DNA of 64,000 nucleotides. Origin: Paraburkholderia sp. CNPSo 3272 (GTDB lineage Bacteria > Pseudomonadota > Gammaproteobacteria > Burkholderiales > Burkholderiaceae). The DNA lies in the NCBI RefSeq assembly GCF_024206495.1, contig NZ_JAMBPQ010000013.1, forward strand, positions 1 to 64,000, read 5' to 3'. The position numbers were made by a program, and so were the translations under genes. The notes under the pieces were generated by a model. That model was not told the origin of the DNA and ran no database searches. It saw only the letters and a list, made by a program, of their open reading frames with translations. Of this stretch, positions 8,118-16,549 are shown piece after piece; position 1 is the first letter of the stretch, and the number at the start of each line of letters is the position of its first letter.

Positions 8118-9095
8118 TCAATGCGCGGCGGCCCAGGCGACAATGAAATCGATGAATGCGCGCGTCTTCGCGGGCGTGTAGTGGCGCGACGGATAGTAAA
8201 CGTATAGCGGGAAGCGTTCCTCGGGCCAGTCGGGGAACAGATTCACCAGCCTGCCATCGGCAATCAGCGGCTCGGCGCCGAGAAGCAGCATTTGCGCGAT
8301 GCCGGAACCGGCCAGGCACGCATTGAGCAATGCGCCCGGATCGTTCACTGTGAGCCGTCCATGCGTCGCCACCACGACATGCTTGCGCTTGCGATGAAAC
8401 TCCCAGGGATAGGGCTTGCCTGTCTCGGGGTCGCGGAATTCGAGACACCGGTGAGCGGGGCCTTCGAGATCTTCGGGGCGCAGCGGCCTGCCCCAGCGCG
8501 AGAGATAGGTCGGCGCCGCGACCGTGACGACGGCGGTATCGAGCAGCTTGCGGGCGACCAGAGTCGATGAGCGCGGCTTGCCGAATCGCATCGCGACATC
8601 GAACCCCTCCGCAACCAGGTCGCCAAGACTATCTCGCGCGATCAGTTCGATCTCGAGTTCGGGATGGGCGTCCATAAACCGGTCGACATCCGCGCCGAGA
8701 ACTGCCCGATAGCACACGGGGTCCAGATTCACCCGCAGCCTGCCGCGCACCGCCGACGCATTGCCCGATGCCGCGATGGCCGCTTCCTCGAGCCCTGCGA
8801 GATGCGGGACCACCTGCTCGTAGAAACGGCGCCCGCCTTCGGTGAGCGAAATCGATCGCGTCGTGCGATTGAAGAGCCGGATATCGAGCCGCTTCTCCAG
8901 CCTCGCAATCGCGCGGCTCACGCCCGGCGGCGACATGCCTAGCGCGTCTGCCGCGGCGGCAAAGGTGCCCGCGTCGACGACGGCGGCAAACACGCTGATC
9001 GCGCCGGAAATGTTCTCGAGTGTCGTTGTTCTCAATGTCGTCGTTCCAATGGCGGCCGGTACGGCGGCCCCTGGCAGCCTTTGGCGATGATGCAT
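8118..9095 (-). CDS. LysR-family transcriptional regulator
   Basis: 325 residues if the ATG at 9095 is used. The frame is open to 9275, but the family's HTH begins at LENISGAISVFAAVV, so a later TTG start is also possible. HTH at about 30-90 (AAADALGMSPPGVSRAIARLEKRL), then the substrate-binding domain of the CrgA/DmlR-like type. It is divergent from the NmrA-like gene at 9266 and converges with the LysR gene ending at 8106. The likely target is the NmrA-like reductase. Confidence 0.9.
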   Translation of the reverse strand: MHHRQRLPGAAVPAAIGTTTLRTTTLENISGAISVFAAVVDAGTFAAAADALGMSPPGVSRAIARLEKRLDIRLFNRTTRSISLTEGGRRFYEQVVPHLAGLEEAAIAASGNASAVRGRLRVNLDPVCYRAVLGADVDRFMDAHPELEIELIARDSLGDLVAEGFDVAMRFGKPRSSTLVARKLLDTAVVTVAAPTYLSRWGRPLRPEDLEGPAHRCLEFRDPETGKPYPWEFHRKRKHVVVATHGRLTVNDPGALLNACLAGSGIAQMLLLGAEPLIADGRLVNLFPDWPEERFPLYVYYPSRHYTPAKTRAFIDFIVAWAAAH

Positions 9096-9265
9096 CGGCC
9101 ATCCGATTCGTGCGTATGAGTCACTGATGTAGTGCCCTTCGCGGCATTTAGCTTCGTCCGCCCTGCGTCCAGAATGCGTCTCACCGAAACGGAACCGGGC
9201 AGCACCTCGCTGCCATCGTATTCGGCTTTTTCGACTATCTCGTCGTCGCATGCGGAGGGTTTCAA

Positions 9266-10129
9266 GTGTACGCAATTACAGGCATTACCGGAAAAGTGGG
9301 CGGCGCACTCGCCCGTGCGCTGCTCGCCTCGGGGCAAACGGTGCGAGCAGTCGTGCGCGACGCTGCGCGCGCCGCGTCGTGGCAAGCACGAGGATGCGAG
9401 CTGGCGACGGCAAGCATGGAAGACGCCGCAGCGCTGACGGCTGCATTCAGCGGCGCGCAGGGCGTGTTCATCCTGCTGCCTCCGCGGTTCGATCCCTCGC
9501 CGGGCTTCGCGGAGTCGCGCGCGGTCGTCGATGCCGTTTGCACCGCGATCCGCAACGCACAGCCCGGCAAAGTCGTGTGTCTGTCGACCATCGGCGCGCA
9601 GGCGCAAGAGAGCAATTTACTCACGCAGCTCTCGCTGATGGAGCAGGCGCTAGCCGCGCTGCCTGTGCCGGCGACCTTCCTGCGACCCGGCTGGTTCATG
9701 GAGAACGCTGCGTGGGATGTCGCGAGCGCGCGCGACTACGGCGTGATCGAGAGCTACCTGCAACCGCTCGACCAGGCCGTGCCGATGGTCGCGACCGCGG
9801 ACGTCGGCCGCGTCGCCGCCGAACTGCTCCAGCAGAGTTGGAGCGGCACACGCGTGGTCGAGCTGGAGGGACCGCGCCGCGTGAGCGCGAACGACATTGC
9901 CTCCGCGTTTGCCCGCGTGCTTGGCAGGCCTGTGCGCGCGGTGGCGGTGAACCGGCAGGAATGGGAGTCGCGCTTTCTGTCACAAGGCATGAAGCATCCC
10001 TTGCCGCGAATGCGCATGCTGGACGGATTCAACGAGGGCTGGATCTGTTTCTCCAAGCCCGCCGATGAAATCCTGCGCGGGCATGTCGAACTGGACACCG
10101 TGCTCGAAGCGCTGGCAAGCGATGCGTGA
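9266..10129 (+). CDS. NmrA-like NAD(P)-binding protein
   Basis: 287 residues from a GTG at 9266 with GGAGG 7 nt upstream. The N-terminal motif GITGKVG (about residues 5-11) is the Rossmann dinucleotide site of atypical SDRs. FLRPGWFMEN and the DVGRVAAELL region match NmrA/quinone-oxidoreductase-2-type proteins, which sense or reduce with NAD(P)H and often lack the catalytic Tyr-Lys pair. No YxxxK is obvious. It is divergent from a LysR gene and followed by a strong terminator (10162-10200), so it is a one-gene transcript. Confidence 0.9.
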   Translation: MYAITGITGKVGGALARALLASGQTVRAVVRDAARAASWQARGCELATASMEDAAALTAAFSGAQGVFILLPPRFDPSPGFAESRAVVDAVCTAIRNAQPGKVVCLSTIGAQAQESNLLTQLSLMEQALAALPVPATFLRPGWFMENAAWDVASARDYGVIESYLQPLDQAVPMVATADVGRVAAELLQQSWSGTRVVELEGPRRVSANDIASAFARVLGRPVRAVAVNRQEWESRFLSQGMKHPLPRMRMLDGFNEGWICFSKPADEILRGHVELDTVLEALASDA

Positions 10130-10161
10130 CGAAAGGCTTTGGCGCGAATAACGCCAAAGTT

Positions 10162-10200
10162 GGCGGGTTCGGCCGTGGTCCGCCGAACCCGCCTCGTTTA
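10162..10200 (+). terminator. Intrinsic terminator after the NmrA-like gene
   Basis: A perfect 12-bp GC-rich stem (10162-10173 with 10182-10193) with an 8-nt loop is followed by TCGTTTA. It begins 32 bp after the stop codon. The U-tract is short, but the stem is very stable. Confidence 0.7.
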
Positions 10201-10245
10201 GACTATCGTCGCAAACCGTCCCCATCCCTTACTGGAGCGCGAACC

Positions 10246-10959
10246 ATGTTCGATGTGCTGGCAACGAAATCTGCGGGCAGCACAACCGCGCTGGACAACG
10301 TGCCAGGGCACGCGCTGACCGGCCGCCAGCGCCATCTCGCCGTTGGGAATGAGCGCGCGGTGCGGTACGCGCCAGCCGTCGCCCCCTTTGCGGCGATGAC
10401 GGACACCACGCCTGAATCGTTCGACGCCTTGCGAGGACTGATCGAAGAGCACGCACCCGTTGCCCTGACCACGCTGGATGCCGTGGAGCCACCCGACGGC
10501 TTTGCGCTGATCCGGCACGCCACGCTGCTGCAAATGGTCTGGCGAGGCGAAGCGCCTGCCACCACCAGGCTGGAGCATGTGCGGCTAACGGAGCAAGACG
10601 TGCCGGAGATGCTCGCGCTGTCCGCGGCAACGCAGCCCGGCCCGTTTGGCCCGCGCGCCATCGAATTCGGCGGTTACCTTGGCGTGCGCAGGCAGGGCAG
10701 GCTCGTCGCCATGGCCGGCGAACGCATGAAGATCGAAGGCCATACCGAAATCAGCGCCGTATGCGTGGACCCGGCTTTCAGGGGACAAGGGCTCGCGGCG
10801 GCCCTCATGAAGCTGCTGATGGCGGCAATCCGCGCGCGCGGCGAGACACCCTTCCTGCATGTGCTCACGTCGAATCACGGCGCCATTTCCATCTATCGCA
10901 CACTGGGCTTTGTCGAGCGCCGCGAGATGCATCTCACGGTGCTCGGCGTCGCGCCATGA
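10246..10959 (+). CDS. GNAT-family N-acetyltransferase (FR47-like)
   Basis: 237 residues from the ATG at 10246, preceded by GGAGCG; the frame is open further up to 10126 but that overlaps the previous gene and a terminator. The C-terminal half is a GNAT fold: VCVDPAFRGQGLAAALMKLLM gives the acetyl-CoA pyrophosphate loop (R/Q-x-x-G-x-G/A) and LGFVERREMHLTVL the last strands. The N-terminal half is a degenerate GNAT-like domain, as in FR47-type acyltransferases. It converges with the GlxA-type regulator at 10973. The acceptor is unknown. Confidence 0.9.
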   Translation: MFDVLATKSAGSTTALDNVPGHALTGRQRHLAVGNERAVRYAPAVAPFAAMTDTTPESFDALRGLIEEHAPVALTTLDAVEPPDGFALIRHATLLQMVWRGEAPATTRLEHVRLTEQDVPEMLALSAATQPGPFGPRAIEFGGYLGVRRQGRLVAMAGERMKIEGHTEISAVCVDPAFRGQGLAAALMKLLMAAIRARGETPFLHVLTSNHGAISIYRTLGFVERREMHLTVLGVAP

Positions 10960-10972
10960 AAGGGCTGCTCGT

Positions 10973-11938
10973 TCACAACAAGTCGGTACGCAGTTCGCGC
11001 ACGCCTCTTCCCAAGCGCTGCCGCAACAGGCTGCGCAGCGTCGCGCCGTCGCCGTAACCGACTTCGGCGGCGATCCTTTCCAGGTCGAGCTTGCCGCTGC
11101 GCAGCAGCGACTGCGCGTGCTCGACCCGCAAATCCTGAAAGTACGCCAGCGGCGACTTGCCGAGCACCTCCTGGCAGCGACGCTGCAATGAGCGCGAGCT
11201 CGTCGCCAGCGCATTCGAGGCGTCCTGCAGCGAGAATCCCGACTTGAGATTTTTTCTCGCCCATTGCTCGAAGCGCTGAATGAGCGGGTCGGCTTGCGCG
11301 AGATGATTCGGGATGATGTACGGCGCCTGCGAAGAACGAATGTCGGCCAGCAGATAGCGCGAAACGAGCGATGCGAGCTCTGGGCTCGCCGAGCGGATCA
11401 GCCAGAGCGCGAGATCGAGATGCCCCATGGCCGCGCCGGCCGTCACGCCGATATCCGAAGGCACGAGCATGCGCGATTCGTTCAACTGAACTTGCGGATA
11501 GCGTTGCCGGAAGAACGGCGCGAGCGACCAGTTGGTCGTGGCTTCGCGGTGATCGAGCAGCCCCGCCTCCGCGAGGATGAACGTCCCCACGCACGAAGCG
11601 CCGACTCGCGCGCCCCCCGCTTGCCATTCGAGCAAGCGCGCCATGCCCTCCTCGACGTCCCGCCGCTCGAACGACTGCATCAGCTCCTGCGCAGATAGCG
11701 TCATCAGTGCCGGCACGATTACCCAGTCGGGCTTCGCATCCGGCGCGACCGGCTGCACCGGCACCGCGAGGCCGTGAGCCGAACGCACCCGCTTTCTCAT
11801 TCCTACGAGCGTGACGTCGAAACGCGGAACGCCGCCCATGGTCGCGGCCGAAAGCTTGTTTGCGGCAGAGAACGCGTCGAGTGTAACGGAGAGCCCGGTA
11901 TCGAAGACGCCGTCAAGAGCCAGGACAGCGATACGCAT
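10973..11938 (-). CDS. GlxA-family transcriptional regulator (DJ-1/PfpI plus AraC HTH)
   Basis: 321 residues from the ATG at 11938 (MRIAVLALDGV); an upstream in-frame start at 12001 would add 21 unrelated residues. The N-terminal two thirds are a DJ-1/PfpI class-I amidotransferase-like domain with GASCVGTFILAEAGLL around the nucleophile-elbow Cys. The C-terminal third is a two-helix-turn-helix AraC domain (LQDASNALATSSRSLQRRCQEVLG). Such proteins activate amine or amino-acid catabolic genes. It is divergent from the 97-residue ORF at 12048, its probable target. Confidence 0.93.
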   Translation of the reverse strand: MRIAVLALDGVFDTGLSVTLDAFSAANKLSAATMGGVPRFDVTLVGMRKRVRSAHGLAVPVQPVAPDAKPDWVIVPALMTLSAQELMQSFERRDVEEGMARLLEWQAGGARVGASCVGTFILAEAGLLDHREATTNWSLAPFFRQRYPQVQLNESRMLVPSDIGVTAGAAMGHLDLALWLIRSASPELASLVSRYLLADIRSSQAPYIIPNHLAQADPLIQRFEQWARKNLKSGFSLQDASNALATSSRSLQRRCQEVLGKSPLAYFQDLRVEHAQSLLRSGKLDLERIAAEVGYGDGATLRSLLRQRLGRGVRELRTDLL

Positions 11939-12047
11939 GGCGTAAATGCCTCTAAAGTTGTCGTTTGTGACAGTACAGCCGACGAGACCCCAACGATACA
12001 CTCAATCGCGTTGCAAGTCGCAACAGACAATGATCACGGAGGTTGTC

Positions 12048-12341
12048 ATGAAGGTTCTCGCCATTGGATCGATCGTCAAGGAACTCACGCCCGCACAGCG
12101 CGACGAGATCATGCCGCACGAAGTGCCGGCCACGCTCAAGCTCTACCTGGACGACAAAATCGAGCAGTACTGGTTTCGCCAGGACAAGCCGGGCGTGGTG
12201 TTTCTCATGAGCTCGGGCTCGGTCGACGATGTGCAGGCCACCTTGGATACGCTGCCGCTCGTCCAGGCCGGCATCCTTGCGTTCGACCTGCTGCCGGTGG
12301 GCCCGCTCGCGCCGCTCGGTCTGCTCCTTCAAGGAAAGTAA
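12048..12341 (+). CDS. Conserved small protein, dimeric alpha/beta-barrel type
   Basis: 97 residues from the ATG at 12048, with GGAGG 5 nt before; the frame is open back to 11946 but that overlaps the divergent regulator's promoter. It has a short beta-alpha-beta pattern with EQYWFRQDKPGVVFLM and LLPVGPLAPLG, as in muconolactone-isomerase/YciI-like ferredoxin-fold proteins. I recognise the type but not a proven function. It is probably controlled by the divergent GlxA-like protein. Confidence 0.82.
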   Translation: MKVLAIGSIVKELTPAQRDEIMPHEVPATLKLYLDDKIEQYWFRQDKPGVVFLMSSGSVDDVQATLDTLPLVQAGILAFDLLPVGPLAPLGLLLQGK

Positions 12342-12521
12342 GCGCTACGCAGGAGGCGCCGTCGACGCATGCGCCATGGGTTGTCGGCGGCCTCCCGGCA
12401 GCCTTCTTCTCCTCACCGGAGATTTCACCTACAACGTACTGATCCGCCGCCTGTTTTCGATGCACTCCGGCGGCGGGCGCGGAACCTGGGGAACCTGCAG
12501 CACCTGGCAAAGGGAAGAAGG

Positions 12522-12896
12522 ATGAAAACTAACGGTAAAAGCCAAATCGCCCGCGCGCTGGTCCTCGCGGCTATCGCGAGTTGCACGGGCTATGCACACG
12601 CACAAACCGCCGCGAGCGCGCCCGGCGAGGCATCGGCTCAGGGAGGCGCCCCCGCGCATCCGGGGAGATCGGACAGCGCGCTGGTGCGAGACGTGCGCCG
12701 GGCCTTCACACGCACCACGGGACTGAATTTCGCCAACGTCCATGTGACGGCGCATGACGGCGTCGTCTCCTTGACGGGGTCGGTACCGCACCGGTCGCAG
12801 ATCGCGCGGGCCGGCGACGCAGCTGAGTCGGTGCGCGGCGTCACCTCGGTGTCGAACCACCTGACGGTACGTACGGCGCGCGGCAGCGGATCTTGA
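12522..12896 (+). CDS. BON-domain periplasmic protein
   Basis: 124 residues from the ATG at 12522 (purine-rich GGGAAGAAGG just upstream). A signal peptide ends near AHAQ (residue 27). The rest is one BON domain: VRRAFTRTTGLNFANVHVTAHDGVVSLTGSV then a helix and VRGVTSVSNHLTV, the OsmY-like fold that contacts phospholipids or surface assemblies. It ends GSGS at a TGA. Directly behind the stop lies a 12-bp tandem repeat that stays open in the same frame (see 12899-12970), so the protein may once have been longer. Confidence 0.85.
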   Translation: MKTNGKSQIARALVLAAIASCTGYAHAQTAASAPGEASAQGGAPAHPGRSDSALVRDVRRAFTRTTGLNFANVHVTAHDGVVSLTGSVPHRSQIARAGDAAESVRGVTSVSNHLTVRTARGSGS

Positions 12897-12898
12897 TC

Positions 12899-12970
12899 GG
12901 CGGACGCAGAAGCGGACCCGGAAGCGGACCAGGAAGCGGACTCCAAAGCGGACGCACGAGCGGACTCAAA
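12899..12970 (+). repeat. 12-bp tandem repeat, six units
   Basis: Six consecutive 12-bp units of the form AGCGGACNCNNA start 2 bp after the BON gene's stop codon. Units are degenerate outside the AGCGGAC core. In the frame of the upstream gene they read as an acidic tetrapeptide repeat (EADP, EADQ, EADS, KADA, RADS). It is not a CRISPR: units abut with no spacers. Confidence 0.8.
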
Positions 12971-13064
12971 ACCGGCTTCGATCGGCCGCACAGCAGGATC
13001 GTCCTATTCCCGGCGCGCGCGTCCTGTCAAAGTGAGCCATCGAACTTCGATCAAGGAGCGCGCC

Positions 13065-13940
13065 GTGTCCGGCCAGCCTGCGTCCTCGAGCCTCGTCTGC
13101 GAGACTTTCACCGAATCCGACATCGAGGGCGCCCACGCGCTTTCCCTGCAATTCCGTTGGCCCCATCGTAGCGACGACTGGCGTTTCGCCGCCGCGGCCG
13201 GGCACGGCTTCGCGGTTCGCGAAGGCAAGACCGTGGTGGGCACGGCGCTCTGCTGGCCGTGGGGCGAGCATGGCGCGACGCTCGGGCTCGTGATCGTCTC
13301 GGCCGACCAGCAAGGCCGCGGCATCGGCCGGATGCTGATGGAGCGCCTGCTCGATGCGCTGGGAACGCGCATGACCGTGCTGCACGCCACCGAGGCGGGC
13401 GAGCCGCTCTACGAGAAGCTCGGCTTCAGGAAGATTGGGCTGCTGCATCAGCACCAGAGCGACAGTTTCGCGGCGCCGATTGTCGAGCCGCCGCCGGGCG
13501 AGCGTTTGCGTCCACTCGAACCGGGCGATACGCCGCGCCTCATCGAACTCGCTTCCCGCGCGAGCGGGCTCGACCGCAGCGCACTTGTGCCGCCGCTGCT
13601 CGATGTGTCCCAAGGCGTCGCGCTGGTGCGCGGCGACACGGTGCTCGGCTTTGCGCTGTTGCGTCCGTTCGGCCGCGGCCATGTGATCGGTCCGGTGGCT
13701 GTCGCCGCCGACGATGGGCTACAGATGCAGCGCGCCAAAGCGTTGATCGCCAACCGCCTTGCCGCCAACGCGGGGGCCTTCACGCGCCTCGACACGCCAG
13801 ACGAACACGGCCTCGGCCCCTGGCTCGAATCGATCGGCCTCGCACGCGTCGACACGGTCGTGAAGATGGCGCGCAACGGCGCGCCCGCGCACGACCCGGG
13901 CGTGCTGCAATTCGCGATCGTCAATCAGGCGCTAGGCTGA
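13065..13940 (+). CDS. Double-domain GNAT acetyltransferase (paralogue of the gene at 32504)
   Basis: 291 residues from a GTG at 13065, chosen because AAGGAG lies 6 nt upstream (an ATG at 13032 has none). The first GNAT domain has the acetyl-CoA loop SADQQGRGIGRMLMERLL; the second half repeats a GNAT-like fold (ALIANRLAANAGAFTRLDTPDEHGLGPWL). The protein is clearly homologous throughout to the 290-residue product at 32504-33376, sharing RFAA, GRGIGR/RRGIGR, KLGF/RLGF and the LHQHQ/IHQHQ motif. It is 17 bp upstream of the hydroxyacid dehydrogenase gene, probably the same transcript. The acceptor is unknown. Confidence 0.9.
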   Translation: MSGQPASSSLVCETFTESDIEGAHALSLQFRWPHRSDDWRFAAAAGHGFAVREGKTVVGTALCWPWGEHGATLGLVIVSADQQGRGIGRMLMERLLDALGTRMTVLHATEAGEPLYEKLGFRKIGLLHQHQSDSFAAPIVEPPPGERLRPLEPGDTPRLIELASRASGLDRSALVPPLLDVSQGVALVRGDTVLGFALLRPFGRGHVIGPVAVAADDGLQMQRAKALIANRLAANAGAFTRLDTPDEHGLGPWLESIGLARVDTVVKMARNGAPAHDPGVLQFAIVNQALG

Positions 13941-13957
13941 CTGCGGGAATTGCCTTC

Positions 13958-14884
13958 ATGACGCTCCTCTACAAAGCCGACCCCGAGCGCGGCAAGCAAT
14001 GGGCGCAGCTCTTCGCGCACAAGGCTCCCGAGATCCCTTTCCGCCTGTGGCCCGACACCGGCGACCCCGCCGCTGTGCGTTTTCTCGCAGCGTGGCAGCC
14101 GCCCGAGGACCCGGCGCGCACGCTGCCCAATCTCGAAGTGATCTTCTCCGTGGGCGCGGGCATCGACCAGTTCGATCTTTCCGGCGTGCCGGAGCACGTC
14201 GCCGTGGTGCGCATGATCGAGCCGGGCATTGTCGAGGGGATGGTCGAGTACGTGACGCAGTCGGTCCTGACGATCCATCGCGATCTGTTCGACTACGGCC
14301 TGCAACAGCAGCAGCGCGTGTGGCGCGCGCTGCCCGTGCGCCCCGCCGCCTCGCGCCGCGTCGGCGTGCTGGGGCTCGGCATGCTGGGCAGCGCGGTGCT
14401 CGAACGCCTGCGCCTCTTCGGCTTCGCATGCGCGGGCTGGAGCCGCTCGCCGCGCACGCTGCCTGGCGTGGAATGCTACGCGGGCGCCGAGGCGCTCGAC
14501 GCCTTCCTCGCGCGCACCGATATCCTCATCTGCCTGTTGCCGCTCACCGAAGCCACGCGCGGGCTGCTCGACGCCTCGCTCTTCGCGAAGCTGCCGCAGG
14601 GCGCGTCGTTCATCAACGTCGGGCGCGGGCCGCAACTGGACCAGCAAGCGCTGCTCGACGCGCTCGATCGCGCTCACCTGCGCAATGCGATTCTCGATGT
14701 CGCGGACCCGGAGCCGCTGCCGCCTGAGCATCCGTTCTGGACGCATCCGCGTGTGCGCCTCACGCCGCACATTGCCAGCGCCACGCGGCCCGAAACCGCC
14801 GTCGATGTGGTGCTCGAGAACATCCGCCGCCACCGCGACGGCTTGCCGATGCTCGGCCTCATCGACCGCACGCGCGGCTATTGA
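13958..14884 (+). CDS. ghrA: D-2-hydroxyacid dehydrogenase, glyoxylate/hydroxypyruvate reductase A type
   Basis: 308 residues. The family reduces glyoxylate or hydroxypyruvate with NAD(P)H. The Rossmann motif GVLGLGMLG sits near residue 132-140, VGRGPQLD holds the substrate-binding Arg, and HPFWTHPRVRLTPHIAS supplies the catalytic His, as in GhrA. Length matches GhrA (about 310). The ATG at 13958 follows the GNAT stop by 17 bp. It is the second gene of the plus arm of the catabolic island, where it could remove a 2-oxoacid formed by transamination. Symbol given for family resemblance. Confidence 0.88.
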   Translation: MTLLYKADPERGKQWAQLFAHKAPEIPFRLWPDTGDPAAVRFLAAWQPPEDPARTLPNLEVIFSVGAGIDQFDLSGVPEHVAVVRMIEPGIVEGMVEYVTQSVLTIHRDLFDYGLQQQQRVWRALPVRPAASRRVGVLGLGMLGSAVLERLRLFGFACAGWSRSPRTLPGVECYAGAEALDAFLARTDILICLLPLTEATRGLLDASLFAKLPQGASFINVGRGPQLDQQALLDALDRAHLRNAILDVADPEPLPPEHPFWTHPRVRLTPHIASATRPETAVDVVLENIRRHRDGLPMLGLIDRTRGY

Positions 14885-14901
14885 GTCTCGTGACGGCCCC
14901 T

Positions 14902-14928
14902 GGGGCGCAGCACAATATGCTGTGCCCC
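14902..14928 (+). terminator. Hairpin after ghrA-like gene
   Basis: An 11-bp stem with one G-U pair (14902-14912 with 14918-14928) and a 5-nt loop starts 18 bp after the stop codon. No U-tract follows, so it may be a 3' mRNA stabiliser or Rho-assisted end. Confidence 0.4.
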
Positions 14929-14954
14929 CCGATCGAAACGCCACAAACACGCTA

Positions 14955-14976
14955 TTTCGCGAATTATTTGGCGAAA
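14955..14976. promoter_or_regulatory. Inverted repeat, candidate operator upstream of aminotransferase
   Basis: TTTCGC and GCGAAA arms are separated by 10 AT-rich bases, about 110 bp upstream of the aminotransferase start. An Lrp/AsnC gene lies just downstream, so this could be its site. Only the symmetry is seen; the binding protein is inferred. Confidence 0.35.
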
Positions 14977-15086
14977 CGCGCACCGGTATCGGCCCGGTAG
15001 CATGGAACGGTGAATCAACGGCCAGCCAACGCCCAATTAATGGCCTGGCGGCGCACTCCTCTGACTTATCAGCCGGGAACCGAACC

Positions 15087-16505
15087 ATGCCGAATCGCTC
15101 GCTCATCGAAGCCGACCGCAAACATTTAATCCATCCCGTCGTGAACTACCGCGCGCACGAAGCGCGCGGCGTAACCGTGCTCGAATCCGCTCACGGCGTG
15201 TTCCTGCGCGACGCCGACGGCCACGAACTGCTCGACGCGTTCTCCGGCCTCTGGTGCGTCAACACGGGCTACGGCCATCAAAGCATCGTCGAAGCCGCGG
15301 CGCGCCAGATGGCGCGCCTGCCCTACGCCACGGGCTACTTCCACTTCGGCTCGGAGCCCGCCATCGAACTCGCCGCGCTGCTCGTGGAGCGCGCGCCCGC
15401 TTCGCTGCAACACGTGTACTTCACGCTGGGCGGCTCCGATGCGGTGGATTCGGCGCTGCGCTTCATCACGCACTACTACAACGCCACCGGCCGCCCCGCG
15501 AAGAAGCACGTCATAGCGCAGGAGCGCGGCTATCACGGCTCGTCGGCAGTCGGCGCGGGGCTGACGGCGTTGCCCGCGTTCCATCGCAACTTCGACTTGC
15601 CGCTCGCCACGCAGCATCATATTCCGTCGCCCTATGCATATCGCAGCGAGCATGCGGACGACGCAGCGCTCATCGCCGCTTCGGTCGCCGCGCTCGAAGC
15701 GAAGGTCGCGGCACTCGGCGCCGAAAACGTCGCCGCGTTTTTCTGCGAACCGATCCAGGGTTCGGGCGGCGTGATCGTGCCGCCCGTCGGCTGGCTGAAA
15801 GCCATGCGCGAAGCGTGCCGCAAGCTCGACATCCTGTTCGTCGCCGACGAAGTGATTACGGGCTTTGGCCGCACGGGTCCGCTCTTCGCCTGCCAGGCCG
15901 AAGACGTCGAGCCGGATCTGATGACCGTGGCCAAGGGCCTCACCGCAGGCTATGCGCCGATGGGCGCCGTGCTGATGTCGGATGCCCTTTACCAAGGCAT
16001 TGCCGATGGCGACGCCGCCGCCGTGATCGGGCACGGTCACACCTATTCGGCGCACCCGGTGAGCGCGGCCATCGGCCTTGAAGTCATGCGCCTCTATCAC
16101 GAAGGCGGCCTGCTCGCGAACGGCGTCGCGCGCGCGCCGCGTTTCGCTCAGGGGCTCGACGCGTTGCTCGCCCATCCGCTCGTCGGCGACTCGCGCCACC
16201 GCGGTCTGCTCGGCGCGCTCGAACTCGTCGCGGACAAGCAGAGCAAGCAGCGCTTCGACGCAGCGCTCGGCCTCCCCGATCGCATCGCCGCCGCCGCGTA
16301 TGGCAACGGCCTCGTATTCCGCGCGTTCGGCGACGGCATTCTCGGCTTCGCGCCCGCGCTTTCGTACACCGAAAGCGAGTTCGACCTGCTGTTCGAGCGC
16401 CTCGAAAAAACGCTCGAAGACGTGCTCGCGCAGCCCGAAGTGCGCGCCGCATTGAAGGCCGGAAACAGGACGAAGAATGGGGTCAGCGCCCGTGTCGCCG
16501 CGTGA
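15087..16505 (+). CDS. Class-III (PLP) aminotransferase, aspartate aminotransferase family
   Basis: 472 residues from the ATG at 15087. Class-III omega-aminotransferase: LGGSDAVDSALR binds PLP phosphate, FVADEVITGFGRTG carries Asp254 for the pyridine nitrogen, and Lys283 in VAKGLTAGYAP is the Schiff-base lysine. The family moves amino groups from putrescine, beta-alanine, taurine or similar terminal amines to pyruvate; the closest functional types are SpuC and beta-alanine-pyruvate transaminases. It is followed by an Lrp regulator and an SSADH-like dehydrogenase, which suggests amine to aldehyde to acid chemistry. Substrate not certain. Confidence 0.95.
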   Translation: MPNRSLIEADRKHLIHPVVNYRAHEARGVTVLESAHGVFLRDADGHELLDAFSGLWCVNTGYGHQSIVEAAARQMARLPYATGYFHFGSEPAIELAALLVERAPASLQHVYFTLGGSDAVDSALRFITHYYNATGRPAKKHVIAQERGYHGSSAVGAGLTALPAFHRNFDLPLATQHHIPSPYAYRSEHADDAALIAASVAALEAKVAALGAENVAAFFCEPIQGSGGVIVPPVGWLKAMREACRKLDILFVADEVITGFGRTGPLFACQAEDVEPDLMTVAKGLTAGYAPMGAVLMSDALYQGIADGDAAAVIGHGHTYSAHPVSAAIGLEVMRLYHEGGLLANGVARAPRFAQGLDALLAHPLVGDSRHRGLLGALELVADKQSKQRFDAALGLPDRIAAAAYGNGLVFRAFGDGILGFAPALSYTESEFDLLFERLEKTLEDVLAQPEVRAALKAGNRTKNGVSARVAA

Positions 16506-16549
16506 TAACATCATTCGACACTTCGACATGCAGGGCCGCCCCCATCACG

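Noticed and set aside
12899..12970. Possible CRISPR-like array
   Set aside because: Units are 12 bp and contiguous without spacers, and no cas gene is present.
15126..16529. 467-residue minus ORF opposite the aminotransferase
   Set aside because: Antisense shadow of a class-III aminotransferase with catalytic residues; composition not protein-like.
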